A stretch of DNA of 26,221 bases from Streptomyces caelestis (GTDB lineage: Bacteria; Actinomycetota; Actinomycetes; Streptomycetales; Streptomycetaceae). Where the stretch lies: contig NZ_LGCN01000258.1 in NCBI RefSeq assembly GCF_001279005.1, forward strand, positions 1 through 26,221. The letters run 5' to 3'. Shown piece by piece: positions 15,784-23,604 of this stretch. How positions within the stretch are numbered: position 1 is the stretch's first letter; each line of letters begins with the position of its first letter. The position numbers and the translations under genes were made by a program. The notes under the pieces were generated by a model. The model saw only the letters and a program-made list of their open reading frames with translations. It did no database searches and was not told the DNA's origin.

Positions 15784-17859
15784 GTGGTACAGGTTTCCCA
15801 AGACGGTCGTACGTGGCTTCTGTCGGGGCCGGCCAGCGGCTACGCGCTCCACGTCACCGAGCGCGACGAGCTGGTGCACCTGCACTGGGGCCCGGGCATC
15901 GCGCTCGCCGACGCGGAGGCCCTCGCCGCGCGCCCGCTGCCGGACGACTGGTCGTCGTTCGATTCCCGCCTGGACGGGCGCGAGGAGTACCCGGTCGAGG
16001 GCGGCCCCCGCTTCGTCCGGCCCGCCCTGTCCGTACGCGCCGCCGACGGACGGCGCGGCACCGAGTGGACCTTCGAGGGCCACGAGACCGACGCCGGAGA
16101 ACTCCGCCTCCGCTTCCGCGACGGCCACCTGACCGTGGTCCTGCACTACCGGATGCGCGACGACGTGGTCGAACGCTGGGTGACCCTGCACAACCGGGGG
16201 CCCGCGGTCGAGCTGCTGCGCGCCGACTCCGCCACCTGGACCCTGCCCGAGCGCGAGCACTGGCGGCTGTCCCAGCTGCACGGCCGCTGGGCCGCCGAGT
16301 CCCGGCTGACCCGTGCCCCGATCGACTACGGCGAGAAGGTCATCGGCAGTCGCCGCGGCCACACCGGGCACCAGCACCTGCCCTGGGTCGCGCTCGACAC
16401 CGACGCGACCGAGGAGCGCGGCGAGGTCTACGGCTGCGCCCTCGGCTGGTCCGGGTCCTGGCGCATCTGTGTCGCCCAGCTCCCCGACGCACGGGTGCAG
16501 ATCACCGGCGGTGCGGGACACGACGACTCCGGCCTGCTGATGCTGGGCACGCAGGAGACGTACGTCACGCCGGTCTTCGCCGGTCTGTGGAGCGACGGCG
16601 GCTTCGGCGGCGCCAGCCGCGCCTGGCACGCCTACCAGCGGGCGTACGTCGTCCCGGACGCGGACCGGGACCGGCCCGTGCTGTTCAACTCCTGGGAGGC
16701 CACCTGGTTCGACATCTCGGAGGAGCAGCAGCGAGGGCTCGCGGAGCGGGCCGCCGCGATGGGCGTGGAGCTGTTCGTGGTCGACGACGGCTGGTTCGGG
16801 GCGCGTACGAGCGACCGGTCCGGGCTCGGCGACTGGAAGCCCAACCCCGACCGCTTCCCCGGCGGACTGAAGCCCCTCGCCGACCACGTGCACGGGCTCG
16901 GGATGCAGTTCGGCGTGTGGGTCGAGCCGGAGATGGTCAACCCGGACAGCGACCTGTACCGCGCGCACCCCGACTGGGTGCAGTTCCAGCCGGGGCGCCG
17001 GCGCACGGAGTTCCGCAACCAGCTGGTGCTCAACCTCGCGCGCGACGACGTCCGGGAGTACCTCTGGGAGCGGCTGGACGGGCTGCTCTCCGAAGCCCCC
17101 GTCGACTACGTGAAGTGGGACTTCAACCGCTCCTTCAGCGACGCCGGCTGGCCGGACGACCCGTATCCGCAGCGGTTGTGGACCGACCACGTGCGCGGTC
17201 TGTACGCCCTGCTGGACCGGTTGCGGGCGGCCCACCCGGGCGTGGCCTTCGAGTCCTGCTCGGGCGGCGGCGGGCGGATCGACCTGGGGATCCTCTCCCG
17301 CACCGACCAGGTGTGGACCTCGGACAACACCGACCCGCTCGACCGGCTCGCCCTCCAGCACGGCTTCAGCCAGATCCATCCGGCCCGGGTGATGGCCGCC
17401 TGGGTCACCGACAGTCCGAACGCGATGCTCAACGGGCGGGTCAGTTCGCTGCGCTTCCGGTTCGTCAGCGCCATGGCCGGGGTGCTCGGCGTCGGCGGCG
17501 ACCTCGCGCGGTGGACCGAGGAGGAGCTCGCCGAGGCGCGGGAGTGGGTCGCGCTCTACAAGGAGATCCGGCCCGTCGTCCAGCGCGGCGACCTGTACCG
17601 GCTGCGCCCCCCGGAGGGCGGGCTGAGCGCGGTGCAGTACGTCCTCGGTGACGAGGCCGTCGTGCTCGCCTGCCTCCAGGCGCAACACCACGGAGAGCCC
17701 GCCCCGGCCCTCCGGCTGCGCGGCCTCGACCCGGAGGCGTCCTACGAATGCCTCGAAACGGGCGAAACGCACCGAGGCGCCGTCCTGCTGCACCACGGGC
17801 TGCGCACCGGTCTGCGGGGAGATCTGGACGCCGCGGTGTTCCGGCTCCGCCGCCGGTGA
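15784..17859 (+). CDS. Alpha-galactosidase, glycoside hydrolase family 36
   Basis: Hydrolyses terminal alpha-1,6-galactose from melibiose- and raffinose-type sugars. The 691-residue protein has the family N-terminal beta-sandwich, then the (beta/alpha)8 barrel. Visible marks are FVVDDGWFGARTSD, the WVEPEMVNPDSDLY segment, catalytic nucleophile D446 in YVKWDFNR (442-449), the substrate-binding SCSGGGGRID, and acid/base D514 in WTSDNTDP (511-518). There is no signal peptide, so it acts in the cytoplasm on imported sugar, yet no transporter is adjacent. The GTG at 15784 is preceded by GGAGG at 5-base spacing. Length and motifs look intact. Alpha-N-acetylgalactosaminidase activity occurs in the family and cannot be excluded. 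Confidence 0.92.
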   Translation: MVQVSQDGRTWLLSGPASGYALHVTERDELVHLHWGPGIALADAEALAARPLPDDWSSFDSRLDGREEYPVEGGPRFVRPALSVRAADGRRGTEWTFEGHETDAGELRLRFRDGHLTVVLHYRMRDDVVERWVTLHNRGPAVELLRADSATWTLPEREHWRLSQLHGRWAAESRLTRAPIDYGEKVIGSRRGHTGHQHLPWVALDTDATEERGEVYGCALGWSGSWRICVAQLPDARVQITGGAGHDDSGLLMLGTQETYVTPVFAGLWSDGGFGGASRAWHAYQRAYVVPDADRDRPVLFNSWEATWFDISEEQQRGLAERAAAMGVELFVVDDGWFGARTSDRSGLGDWKPNPDRFPGGLKPLADHVHGLGMQFGVWVEPEMVNPDSDLYRAHPDWVQFQPGRRRTEFRNQLVLNLARDDVREYLWERLDGLLSEAPVDYVKWDFNRSFSDAGWPDDPYPQRLWTDHVRGLYALLDRLRAAHPGVAFESCSGGGGRIDLGILSRTDQVWTSDNTDPLDRLALQHGFSQIHPARVMAAWVTDSPNAMLNGRVSSLRFRFVSAMAGVLGVGGDLARWTEEELAEAREWVALYKEIRPVVQRGDLYRLRPPEGGLSAVQYVLGDEAVVLACLQAQHHGEPAPALRLRGLDPEASYECLETGETHRGAVLLHHGLRTGLRGDLDAAVFRLRRR

Positions 17860-17919
17860 TCGCATGATGGGAGCGTTCTGTCCGATTGGTCTGTTTCGGC
17901 ACAACATGCCATGAAATAA

Positions 17920-17937
17920 GGGAGGGTGGGGGAGGGG
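17920..17937 (+). other. Canonical G-quadruplex motif (intergenic)
   Basis: GGGAGGGTGGGGGAGGGG has four G-runs of three or more separated by single bases, the pattern that gives the most stable parallel quadruplexes. It is on the coding strand, 60 bases after the alpha-galactosidase stop and just before a pair of overlapping hairpins. The 17860-18101 stretch holds no gene; this cluster is its only clear structure, apart from repeated AAGGGAA-type purine blocks around 18003-18030. Confidence 0.75.
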
Positions 17938-17939
17938 TG

Positions 17940-17986
17940 CGTGAGCATCGTCATATCCGTGACGATGCGTTGTCGCCATGCTCACG
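17940..17986 (+). repeat. Two overlapping, mutually exclusive inverted repeats
   Basis: GCATCGTCA (17945-17953) pairs perfectly with TGACGATGC (17960-17968) around a six-base loop. CGTGAGCAT (17940-17948) pairs perfectly with ATGCTCACG (17978-17986). They share bases 17945-17948, so only one can form at once. The element could terminate the galactosidase transcript or form a nested regulatory site; there is no T tract. Confidence 0.6.
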
Positions 17987-18101
17987 TAATTCCGTGGAAC
18001 GGCAAGGGAATTCGAAAGGGAAAGGGAATCCCGGCTGACGCTCGGTGACGTCTTTTCCGCATGTCGATCACGAAAAAGCGTGTTCGCGGTGAACCTCGCG
18101 C

Positions 18102-18131
18102 TTGTCCCACCGCGTCCGGGTCGCTTACGTT
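18102..18131 (+). promoter_or_regulatory. Promoter for the riboswitch-peptidase transcript
   Basis: TTGTCC (18102-18107), an 18-base spacer and TACGTT (18126-18131) resemble -35 and -10 boxes of the housekeeping sigma. Transcription would start near 18138, just before the first conserved riboswitch bases, which makes the assignment coherent. Confidence 0.5.
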
Positions 18132-18143
18132 CGCCACCGATCC

Positions 18144-18329
18144 GGACGGACGCCTAATCCTGCCGCCGCCCGGAGCCCGCACACACTGACCCGTCCACGG
18201 CAGGAACGGGGGACCCACAGGCACGACCGCCTGTTCCGGTTCCCGGAACGGCTCGGGGTTAAGCCGCGCGACAGCGCGGCCGGGCATCTCCAGCCCGCAC
18301 CCGACAGCTCACCTCGTAGGCGCCGGAGA
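18144..18329 (+). ncRNA. c-di-AMP (ydaO-yuaA) riboswitch
   Basis: The leader of the M23 peptidase carries conserved blocks of the actinomycete ydaO-yuaA class: a GGACGGACGCCTAATCCTG-like 5' block, AACGGGGGACCCA (18205-18217), CGGGGTTAAGCCGCGC (18254-18269), then CACCCGACAGCTCACCTCG (about 18299-18316) and AGGCGCCGGAGAGG. ACGCC (18150-18154) can pair with GGCG (18319-18322) as the closing stem. The class binds c-di-AMP and usually lowers expression of cell-wall hydrolases and osmolyte functions when the nucleotide is abundant. Here the ribosome site (GGAGAGGAA) directly follows the closing stem, so control could be on translation or on transcript elongation. Recognised by motif order, not by a covariance model. 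Confidence 0.82.
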
Positions 18330-18339
18330 GGAATTCGAC

Positions 18340-19257
18340 ATGCCCGCGAAGGGTAAGCACCGCCGTACCAAGGTCCAGCGTTTCACCCGCTCCATCGCCG
18401 TCGCCGGAACCGGTGGCGCCGCACTCGCCCTGCCGCTCCTCGGCGCCACCGGCGCGCACGCCGCCACGCCGCAGACCGCCCCCGAAAAGGCCGTCCAGTC
18501 CCTTTCCGCCGGTCAGAAGACCGTCGCGGAAAAGGGCGACGAGGTCCGCACGTACACCGTGAAGGCCGGCGACTACCTCGCGAAGATCGCCGACGCGGAG
18601 AACGTCGACGGCGGCTGGAAGAAGCTCTACGCGGACAACCGCGAGGCCATCGGTGACGACCCGTCACTCATCCACCCCGGTCTGAAGCTCTCCGTCGACG
18701 GCGAGGCCGCCACGGGCGCGCCGCAGAAGCCGTCCTCCGCCAAGGCCCCGCAGGCCTCGGAGCGGAAGGCCGAGCAGCCCGCCGAGCAGTCCTCCTCGGA
18801 CGCCTCCGCCCGGACCGCGAACACCGACCAGGCCGCGAGCGCCTCCGGTTACAGCTCCCCGGTGCCCGGCGCCGGCGGCCTCGGCACCGCCTACAAGGTG
18901 GCCGGCAGCATGTGGTCCAGCGGCTACCACACCGGTGTCGACTTCAGCGTCCCGACCGGTACCTCCCTGAAGGCCGTCGGCGCCGGCACCGTCGTCTCCG
19001 CCGGCTGGGGCGGCGCGTACGGCAACCAGGTCGTCCTCAAGCTCGAGGACGGCTACTACGCCCAGTACGCCCACCTCTCCTCGCTCTCCGTCTCGGCCGG
19101 CCAGACCGTCACCGCCGGCCAGCAGGTCGGCCTCTCCGGCGCGACCGGCAACGTGACCGGCCCGCACCTGCACTTCGAGATCCGCACCACCCCGAACTAC
19201 GGCTCGGACGTGGACCCGGTCTCCTACCTCCGCTCGAAGGGCGTCGCCATCGGCTGA
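18340..19257 (+). CDS. Secreted LysM/M23 peptidoglycan endopeptidase
   Basis: A 305-residue exported cell-wall hydrolase. A long actinomycete signal peptide (basic KGKHRRTKVQR, hydrophobic core 18-37, cleavage near AHA-A at 41) is followed by a LysM-like module (about 71-118, YTVKAGDYLAKIADAENV to HPGLKLSVD). A Ser/Ala/Glu-rich linker (about 121-170) leads to an M23 domain with zinc ligands H197 and D201 (HTGVD) and H278, plus catalytic H276 (PHLHFE). It should cleave peptide cross-links in peptidoglycan during growth, germination or division. The ATG at 18340 follows GGAGAGGAA. Control by the c-di-AMP riboswitch parallels the known link of this nucleotide to wall hydrolases in Streptomyces. 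Confidence 0.93.
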   Translation: MPAKGKHRRTKVQRFTRSIAVAGTGGAALALPLLGATGAHAATPQTAPEKAVQSLSAGQKTVAEKGDEVRTYTVKAGDYLAKIADAENVDGGWKKLYADNREAIGDDPSLIHPGLKLSVDGEAATGAPQKPSSAKAPQASERKAEQPAEQSSSDASARTANTDQAASASGYSSPVPGAGGLGTAYKVAGSMWSSGYHTGVDFSVPTGTSLKAVGAGTVVSAGWGGAYGNQVVLKLEDGYYAQYAHLSSLSVSAGQTVTAGQQVGLSGATGNVTGPHLHFEIRTTPNYGSDVDPVSYLRSKGVAIG

Positions 19258-19288
19258 CCCCCGGCGACCTTCCTGACACGCGCGCCGA

Positions 19289-19318
19289 AGGCCGGACCCC
19301 GATCCCCGGGTCCGGCCT
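19289..19318 (+). terminator. Hairpin terminator after the M23 peptidase
   Basis: AGGCCGGACCC (19289-19299) and GGGTCCGGCCT (19308-19318) form a perfect 11-bp stem with an eight-base loop, 31 bases after the peptidase stop codon. No T tract follows. Confidence 0.75.
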
Positions 19319-19427
19319 CCGGCGTATTCCGGAATTGGCCAACATTTTGAGAGTGTCTTATCTCACCGCACGTCAACCCTTCCTTACGGTCGCGTAGGTC
19401 ACATTCGAAGGTGAATCATGAGCGGTT

Positions 19428-20246
19428 GTGGCAGACGATTCGAAGAATGACAGCAGAGCAGTGATCGGGTCGTACGTGGCGGTGGGGGACAGCTTCACCG
19501 AGGGCGTCGGCGACCCCGGCCCCGACGGGGCGTTCGTCGGCTGGGCCGACCGGTTCGCCGTACTTCTCGCGGACCTCCGGCCCGAGGGCGACTTCGAGTA
19601 CACCAATCTCGCCGTGCGCGGAAAGCTGCTGGACCAGATCGTGGCGGACCAGCTGCCGAGGGCGGTCGCACTCGCCCCCGACCTGGTCTCGTTCTGCGCG
19701 GGCGGCAACGACATCCTCCGCCCGGGCAGCGATCCGGACGAGGTGGCCGAGCGGTTCGAGCGGGCGATCGCCGCGCTCACGGCCGTGTCCGGCACGGTGA
19801 TGGTGACGACCGGGGTCGACACCCGTGGCATCCCCCTGCTGAAGCACCTGCGCGGCAAGATCGCCACGTACAACGGGCACGTACGGGCCGTCGCCGACCG
19901 CTACGGCTGCCCGGTGCTCGACCTGTGGTCCCTCAGGAGCGTCCAGGACCGCAGGGCCTGGGACGCCGACCGGCTGCACCTGTCGCCGGAGGGGCACACC
20001 CGTGTCGCGCTCCGCGCCGGGCAGGCACTCGGCCTGGAGATCCCCGCCGATCCCGAACAGCCCTGGCCGCCCCTGCCGCCCCGCGGCGCGCTCGAGATCC
20101 GACGGGACGACGTCCAGTGGGCCCGCGAGTACCTGGTGCCGTGGATCGGCCGCCGGCTGCGCGGGGAGTCGTCGGGCGACCAGGTGATCGCCAAGGGGTC
20201 GCTGTCGCCGGACGACATCAAGGTACGGATCGCCGCGGTGGCGTGA
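19428..20246 (+). CDS. SGNH/GDSL-family hydrolase
   Basis: A 272-residue probable esterase/lipase or acetylhydrolase of the SGNH fold. Block I is AVGDSFTEG with nucleophile S22, block III is the GGND of FCAGGNDIL, and block V with catalytic Asp/His is DADRLHLSPEGH. There is no signal peptide, so it is likely cytoplasmic. The substrate cannot be inferred. The start is uncertain: GTG 19428 (VADDSKND) fits the family N-terminus, but its ribosome site is weak. The good GAAGGTGA (19407-19414) instead serves an out-of-frame ATG at 19418. Downstream GTG codons at 19458 and 19467 are alternatives. Terminators bound the gene on both sides, so it is probably monocistronic. Confidence 0.88.
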   Translation: MADDSKNDSRAVIGSYVAVGDSFTEGVGDPGPDGAFVGWADRFAVLLADLRPEGDFEYTNLAVRGKLLDQIVADQLPRAVALAPDLVSFCAGGNDILRPGSDPDEVAERFERAIAALTAVSGTVMVTTGVDTRGIPLLKHLRGKIATYNGHVRAVADRYGCPVLDLWSLRSVQDRRAWDADRLHLSPEGHTRVALRAGQALGLEIPADPEQPWPPLPPRGALEIRRDDVQWAREYLVPWIGRRLRGESSGDQVIAKGSLSPDDIKVRIAAVA

Positions 20247-20263
20247 GGGCCGTTTCGCCGGTC

Positions 20264-20301
20264 GCGGTCGTCCCCGGCACCGCGGTGCCGGGGACGACCG
20301 C
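20264..20301. terminator. 38-bp perfect palindrome after the GDSL hydrolase
   Basis: GCGGTCGTCCCCGGCACCG and its exact complement form a perfect 38-bp palindrome starting 17 bases after the hydrolase stop. It is probably a terminator hairpin. It ends one base before CATAAT (20303-20308), a -10-like box for the next gene, so it could also act as an operator covering that promoter's -35 region. Confidence 0.7.
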
Positions 20302-20340
20302 ACATAATGGAATGTCTGACCGACTCCACTTGGAGGCACC

Positions 20341-21534
20341 GTGGCCGGTTCCCGTTCCCAGAGCTCCGGGCCGCGCGCCCTGCGACCCGTGGCCTTCGGC
20401 GCGGACCCGAGCGGCGAGCGCATGGCACGCATCCGCAACTCCCCGCACTTCAGGGACGGCGTGTTCCAGAATCCCGGGGGCGCCGCCCGGATCCGTCCGT
20501 CGGGGTCGACGCGGGACCTGGCGAAGACCTACTTCGACAAGGACTCCCGCTCCCGCCGCGCCCCGAAGGGCGCCGTCCCGGTGCACCCGACCACCCTGGC
20601 CGACATCTCCCGTCCGCCGGCCACCGGGCTGCGCCTGACCTGGATGGGCCACTCCGGCGTGCTCGCGGAGATCGACGGACACCGGGTCCTGTTCGACCCC
20701 GTGTGGGGTGAGCGCTGCTCGCCGTTCCCCTTCGCCGGGCCCAGGCGACTGCACCCCGTGCCGCTGCCGCTGGCCGCGCTCGGCCCGGTCGACGTCGTCG
20801 TGATCTCCCACGACCACTACGACCACCTGGACCTGCCCACGATCAGGGCGCTGGCCGGCACGGACACCCTGTTCGCCGTGCCCCTCGGCGTCGGCGCCCA
20901 CCTGGAGCGCTGGGGCGTGTCCGCCGGGCGGCTGCGCGAGCTGGACTGGCACGAGACGACGGAGGTCGGCGGCCTCACCCTCACCGCCACCCCGGCCCGC
21001 CACTTCTGCGGCCGGGGCCTGCGCAACACCCAGCACACCCTGTGGGCCTCCTGGGCGGTCGCGGGCGGGGAGCACCGGATCTACCACAGCGGTGACACCG
21101 GCTACTTCGAGGGCTTCAAGGACATCGGCGCCGGCCACGGCCCGTTCGACGCCACGATGATCCAGGTCGGCGCGTACTCGGACTTCTGGCCCGACATCCA
21201 CATGACGCCCGAGGAAGGTGTCCGGGCCCATCTCGACCTGCAGGGAGGCGGTGAGGGCGGGGTGCTGCTGCCGATCCACTGGGGGACGTTCAACCTGGCG
21301 CCGCACGCGTGGGCGGAGCCGGGGGAGTGGATGAAGGACGCGGCCGAGGAGGCCGGTCAGGCGGTGGCGTTCCCGCGGCCGGGCGAGCCGTTCGAGCCGG
21401 CGGGGAGGCTGCCGGTGGAGCCGTGGTGGCGGGCGGTGTCCGGTCCGATCGCGCACCCCTGGCGGCGTTCCCGGAGTGCTGAGGGCGTGGCCGGGACGAG
21501 CAGGGGGGATCTCGACCTCGCCGGGGAGCGGTGA
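20341..21534 (+). CDS. Metallo-beta-lactamase-fold hydrolase (NAPE-PLD/RomA-like)
   Basis: A 397-residue cytoplasmic zinc hydrolase of the MBL superfamily. The metal motif HDHYDH (157-162) gives H157, H159, D161 and H162; further ligands are H221 (TPARHFCGRG), D252 (YHSGDTGYF) and H313 (LPIHWGTF). The arrangement, with TWMGHSGVLAEIDGHRVLFDPVW upstream, matches the group containing N-acylphosphatidylethanolamine phospholipase D and RomA-like proteins, so a phosphodiester or phospholipid substrate is possible but not shown. It does not look like a true beta-lactamase. The GTG at 20341 has GGAGG (20332-20336) four bases upstream. The last 40 residues are a variable Arg/Ser/Gly-rich tail. Confidence 0.9.
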   Translation: MAGSRSQSSGPRALRPVAFGADPSGERMARIRNSPHFRDGVFQNPGGAARIRPSGSTRDLAKTYFDKDSRSRRAPKGAVPVHPTTLADISRPPATGLRLTWMGHSGVLAEIDGHRVLFDPVWGERCSPFPFAGPRRLHPVPLPLAALGPVDVVVISHDHYDHLDLPTIRALAGTDTLFAVPLGVGAHLERWGVSAGRLRELDWHETTEVGGLTLTATPARHFCGRGLRNTQHTLWASWAVAGGEHRIYHSGDTGYFEGFKDIGAGHGPFDATMIQVGAYSDFWPDIHMTPEEGVRAHLDLQGGGEGGVLLPIHWGTFNLAPHAWAEPGEWMKDAAEEAGQAVAFPRPGEPFEPAGRLPVEPWWRAVSGPIAHPWRRSRSAEGVAGTSRGDLDLAGER

Positions 21535-21962
21535 CGTCGGTCGGGGACGAGCCGGGGGAGACGGCCCGGATGCCGGAGCGTCTTCCGGCTGAGAAGCGGG
21601 ATCGTGTGCTGGGAGCCCTGGACGGCGGCGTGAAGCCGTTGCTCGGCGATCCGGGCCCTTGCCGTCCGGAGGGCGCTCGATGCGCATCGCCGTCCGAGCA
21701 CGCGTCGTGGAGCCATGGGCCGAAGCCGGAGCGGCCCGGAAAGCACGCCTGCTCGTCGTGGACGGCGTCACCGAGGTGGTTCTGCCACATCCCTTCCCCG
21801 GCATCGACGAAGTGGCCGTCTCCACAGCTCGCAAGATTCTGGGAGTGCGCCGGCAGGGCGGAAAACCGGGGCGCGGCGGGCTTCCCTGCCATGTGATGAT
21901 CCTTCCGGCGCGCCAGGGCTCCCGGCGCGCCGGTCGACTCACCACACCCTTGGGGGGTAGCG
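21535..21962. other. Gap of 428 bases with a possible decayed coding fragment
   Basis: No convincing gene. A plus-strand frame from ATG 21680 (MRIAVRARVVEPWAE onward) has coding-like codon choice for about 80 codons, but no ribosome site and no own stop before the next gene. It matches nothing I recognise. A/T-ending codons are more common than in neighbouring genes. Near the end a 10-bp hairpin (CCGGCGCGCC, 21905-21914, with 21924-21933) lies 29 bases before the next start and may be a terminator or leader structure. No clear promoter boxes. Confidence 0.5.
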
Positions 21963-23333
21963 ATGAACCTGTTATCCGCTGGACGCCCGGTACGTCTCGG
22001 ATCCGGAGCCGCCGTGGCGGTGGCGGCCGGTCTGCTGACGGCCGGTCTCGCCGTGCCCGCGTCCGCCGCGGACGACCCGCCGCAGTCCGACCAGCTGTGG
22101 ATCAACACGCCGTACGAGCAGACGCTGCCGACCGGCACCGACGGCGGCCGGCCGCAGTCCCGCACCCTCGGCGTCGGCCTCTACCACGACAACGACAACT
22201 TCACGGTGACCGACGGCAGACTCGCCGTCGACGTCTCCGACCTCGCCGGGGTCGCCGAGGTGACCTGGTCCGACAACTGCACGCCGGGCGGCGCCGGCGC
22301 GGTGTGCGACATACCCGTGGTCCCCACGATCGGGAGCGACTACGAGGACCAGGTGTTCCTGACGGTGCGCGCGGCCGACGGCGCCGAAGTCGGCGCGCGG
22401 GGCAGGATCACCTACGAGGCGACGGCCACCGGCGGCCCCGACGGGACGCTCACCGCGCCGCACGAGAGCTTCGACACCACGCTCACCGTCGGCGCCGGAC
22501 CCGACCTCGCCATCGACCCCGTCGCCGACATCGAGAAGGGGCTGCCCGGCGACGAGCGGACGATCCCGTTCAAGGTCACCAACAACGGCAACGAGAGCGC
22601 GAACGGGTTCACCGTCGAGCTGTACGCCTCGTACGGCCTGACGGACCTGACCCGGTACGACGCCTGCACCTACACCACGACGGACGGCGACGACTACGCA
22701 CCGTCGACCAGGGCGACCTGCACGTTCGACCAGGTGCTGGCGCCGGGCGACTCCTTCGAGCTGCCCGAGCCGCTGACGGTGCGACTCGCCCCGCACGCAC
22801 TGAACGAGCGGCTCGACATCGACGTCGAGCCGGGTGGCGGCGCCCAGGACATCGACTCCCAGAACGACTACGTGGCCCTCCAGATCGGCGCGGAGAACAC
22901 CGCGGACTTCTCCGTGACCGGTGACGCCGTCTCCGCCGCGGCGGGCGAGACGGTCACGGCCGAGCTCACCTTCGAGAACAACGGACCGGCCTGGTTCGGC
23001 AACCTCGGCTCCGGCGACCCCGTCGCCGAGGTCCGGCTGGTCGTGCCCGAGGGCACCACGGTCACCGGCGTGCCGTCCGCCTGCTCCCCGCGCACCCTCG
23101 AGGGCGGCTACCACCCGAAGCGGACGGGCGCCCCGCGCTACGACTGCGATCTGCGGTACTGGGTGCTGGAGGACACCCGGCGCACGTTCGCGTTCTCCGT
23201 GCGCGTCGACACCGTGACGCCCGGCGCGACCGGCGCCGTGAGCATCCACCCCCCGTTCGGCGAGTTCGGCGAGTACCCCTTCGGCTTCGACCCGGATCTC
23301 ACGAACAACACGGCGGTCCTGGCCGTCAACTGA
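21963..23333 (+). CDS. Secreted protein of unknown function with CARDB/DUF11-like beta-domains
   Basis: A 456-residue exported protein. A signal peptide (basic start, hydrophobic core about 15-30, cleavage near ASA-AD after residue 35) is followed by about 420 acidic residues that look all-beta. The region from about 178 (PDLAIDPVADIEKG, KVTNNGNESANGF) and the region from about 314 (ADFSVTGDAVSAAAG, TFENNGPAWFG) resemble CARDB/DUF11 extracellular beta-sandwich repeats. Three cysteine pairs (NCTPGGAGAVC, CTYTTT to TCTF, SACSPR to YDC) suggest one disulfide per domain. No sortase motif, lipobox or C-terminal membrane helix is seen, so it is probably released. A G-rich site (GGGGGGT) stands 5 bases before the ATG. 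No enzyme motif was recognised. Confidence 0.88.
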   Translation: MNLLSAGRPVRLGSGAAVAVAAGLLTAGLAVPASAADDPPQSDQLWINTPYEQTLPTGTDGGRPQSRTLGVGLYHDNDNFTVTDGRLAVDVSDLAGVAEVTWSDNCTPGGAGAVCDIPVVPTIGSDYEDQVFLTVRAADGAEVGARGRITYEATATGGPDGTLTAPHESFDTTLTVGAGPDLAIDPVADIEKGLPGDERTIPFKVTNNGNESANGFTVELYASYGLTDLTRYDACTYTTTDGDDYAPSTRATCTFDQVLAPGDSFELPEPLTVRLAPHALNERLDIDVEPGGGAQDIDSQNDYVALQIGAENTADFSVTGDAVSAAAGETVTAELTFENNGPAWFGNLGSGDPVAEVRLVVPEGTTVTGVPSACSPRTLEGGYHPKRTGAPRYDCDLRYWVLEDTRRTFAFSVRVDTVTPGATGAVSIHPPFGEFGEYPFGFDPDLTNNTAVLAVN

Positions 23334-23340
23334 CCGGCCC

Positions 23341-23382
23341 GCGGGTCCAAAGCGGCCGCCCGGGCGGCCGCTTTGGACCCGC
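23341..23382. terminator. 42-bp perfect palindromic terminator
   Basis: The 21 bases at 23341-23361 (beginning GCGGGTCCAAAGCGG) are exactly complementary to 23362-23382. The palindrome starts seven bases after the secreted-protein stop and should form a very stable hairpin in transcripts from either direction. Confidence 0.85.
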
Positions 23383-23604
23383 GCTCCACCGGGCGCCGCC
23401 CGGCGCGCCCGTGATGCGCGGGGCGGGACCGGTACGTGCGGGCCCGGCGCCAGTGCCTGGCGCACCGTCTCCGCCGGGTGCCGGCGGGCGCCCTCGAGAC
23501 AGTGGACGGCGACCGCGAACGGCAGGCCGCTGCGCCCGAAGTGGCCGACGGCCGGATCTCCGCGCCTTGACCATGGTGGAGCGGACCTGACGGTCCGTTG
23601 TTCG

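Noticed and set aside
15613..17985. Minus-strand open frame extending the phosphatase upstream across the alpha-galactosidase
   Set aside because: The phosphatase has a good GTG and ribosome site at 15612 that matches its family N-terminus. The upstream part is antisense shadow of GH36.
20341..21534. Beta-lactamase resistance gene
   Set aside because: The fold is shared, but motif order and surroundings match NAPE-PLD/RomA-like hydrolases, and there is no signal peptide.
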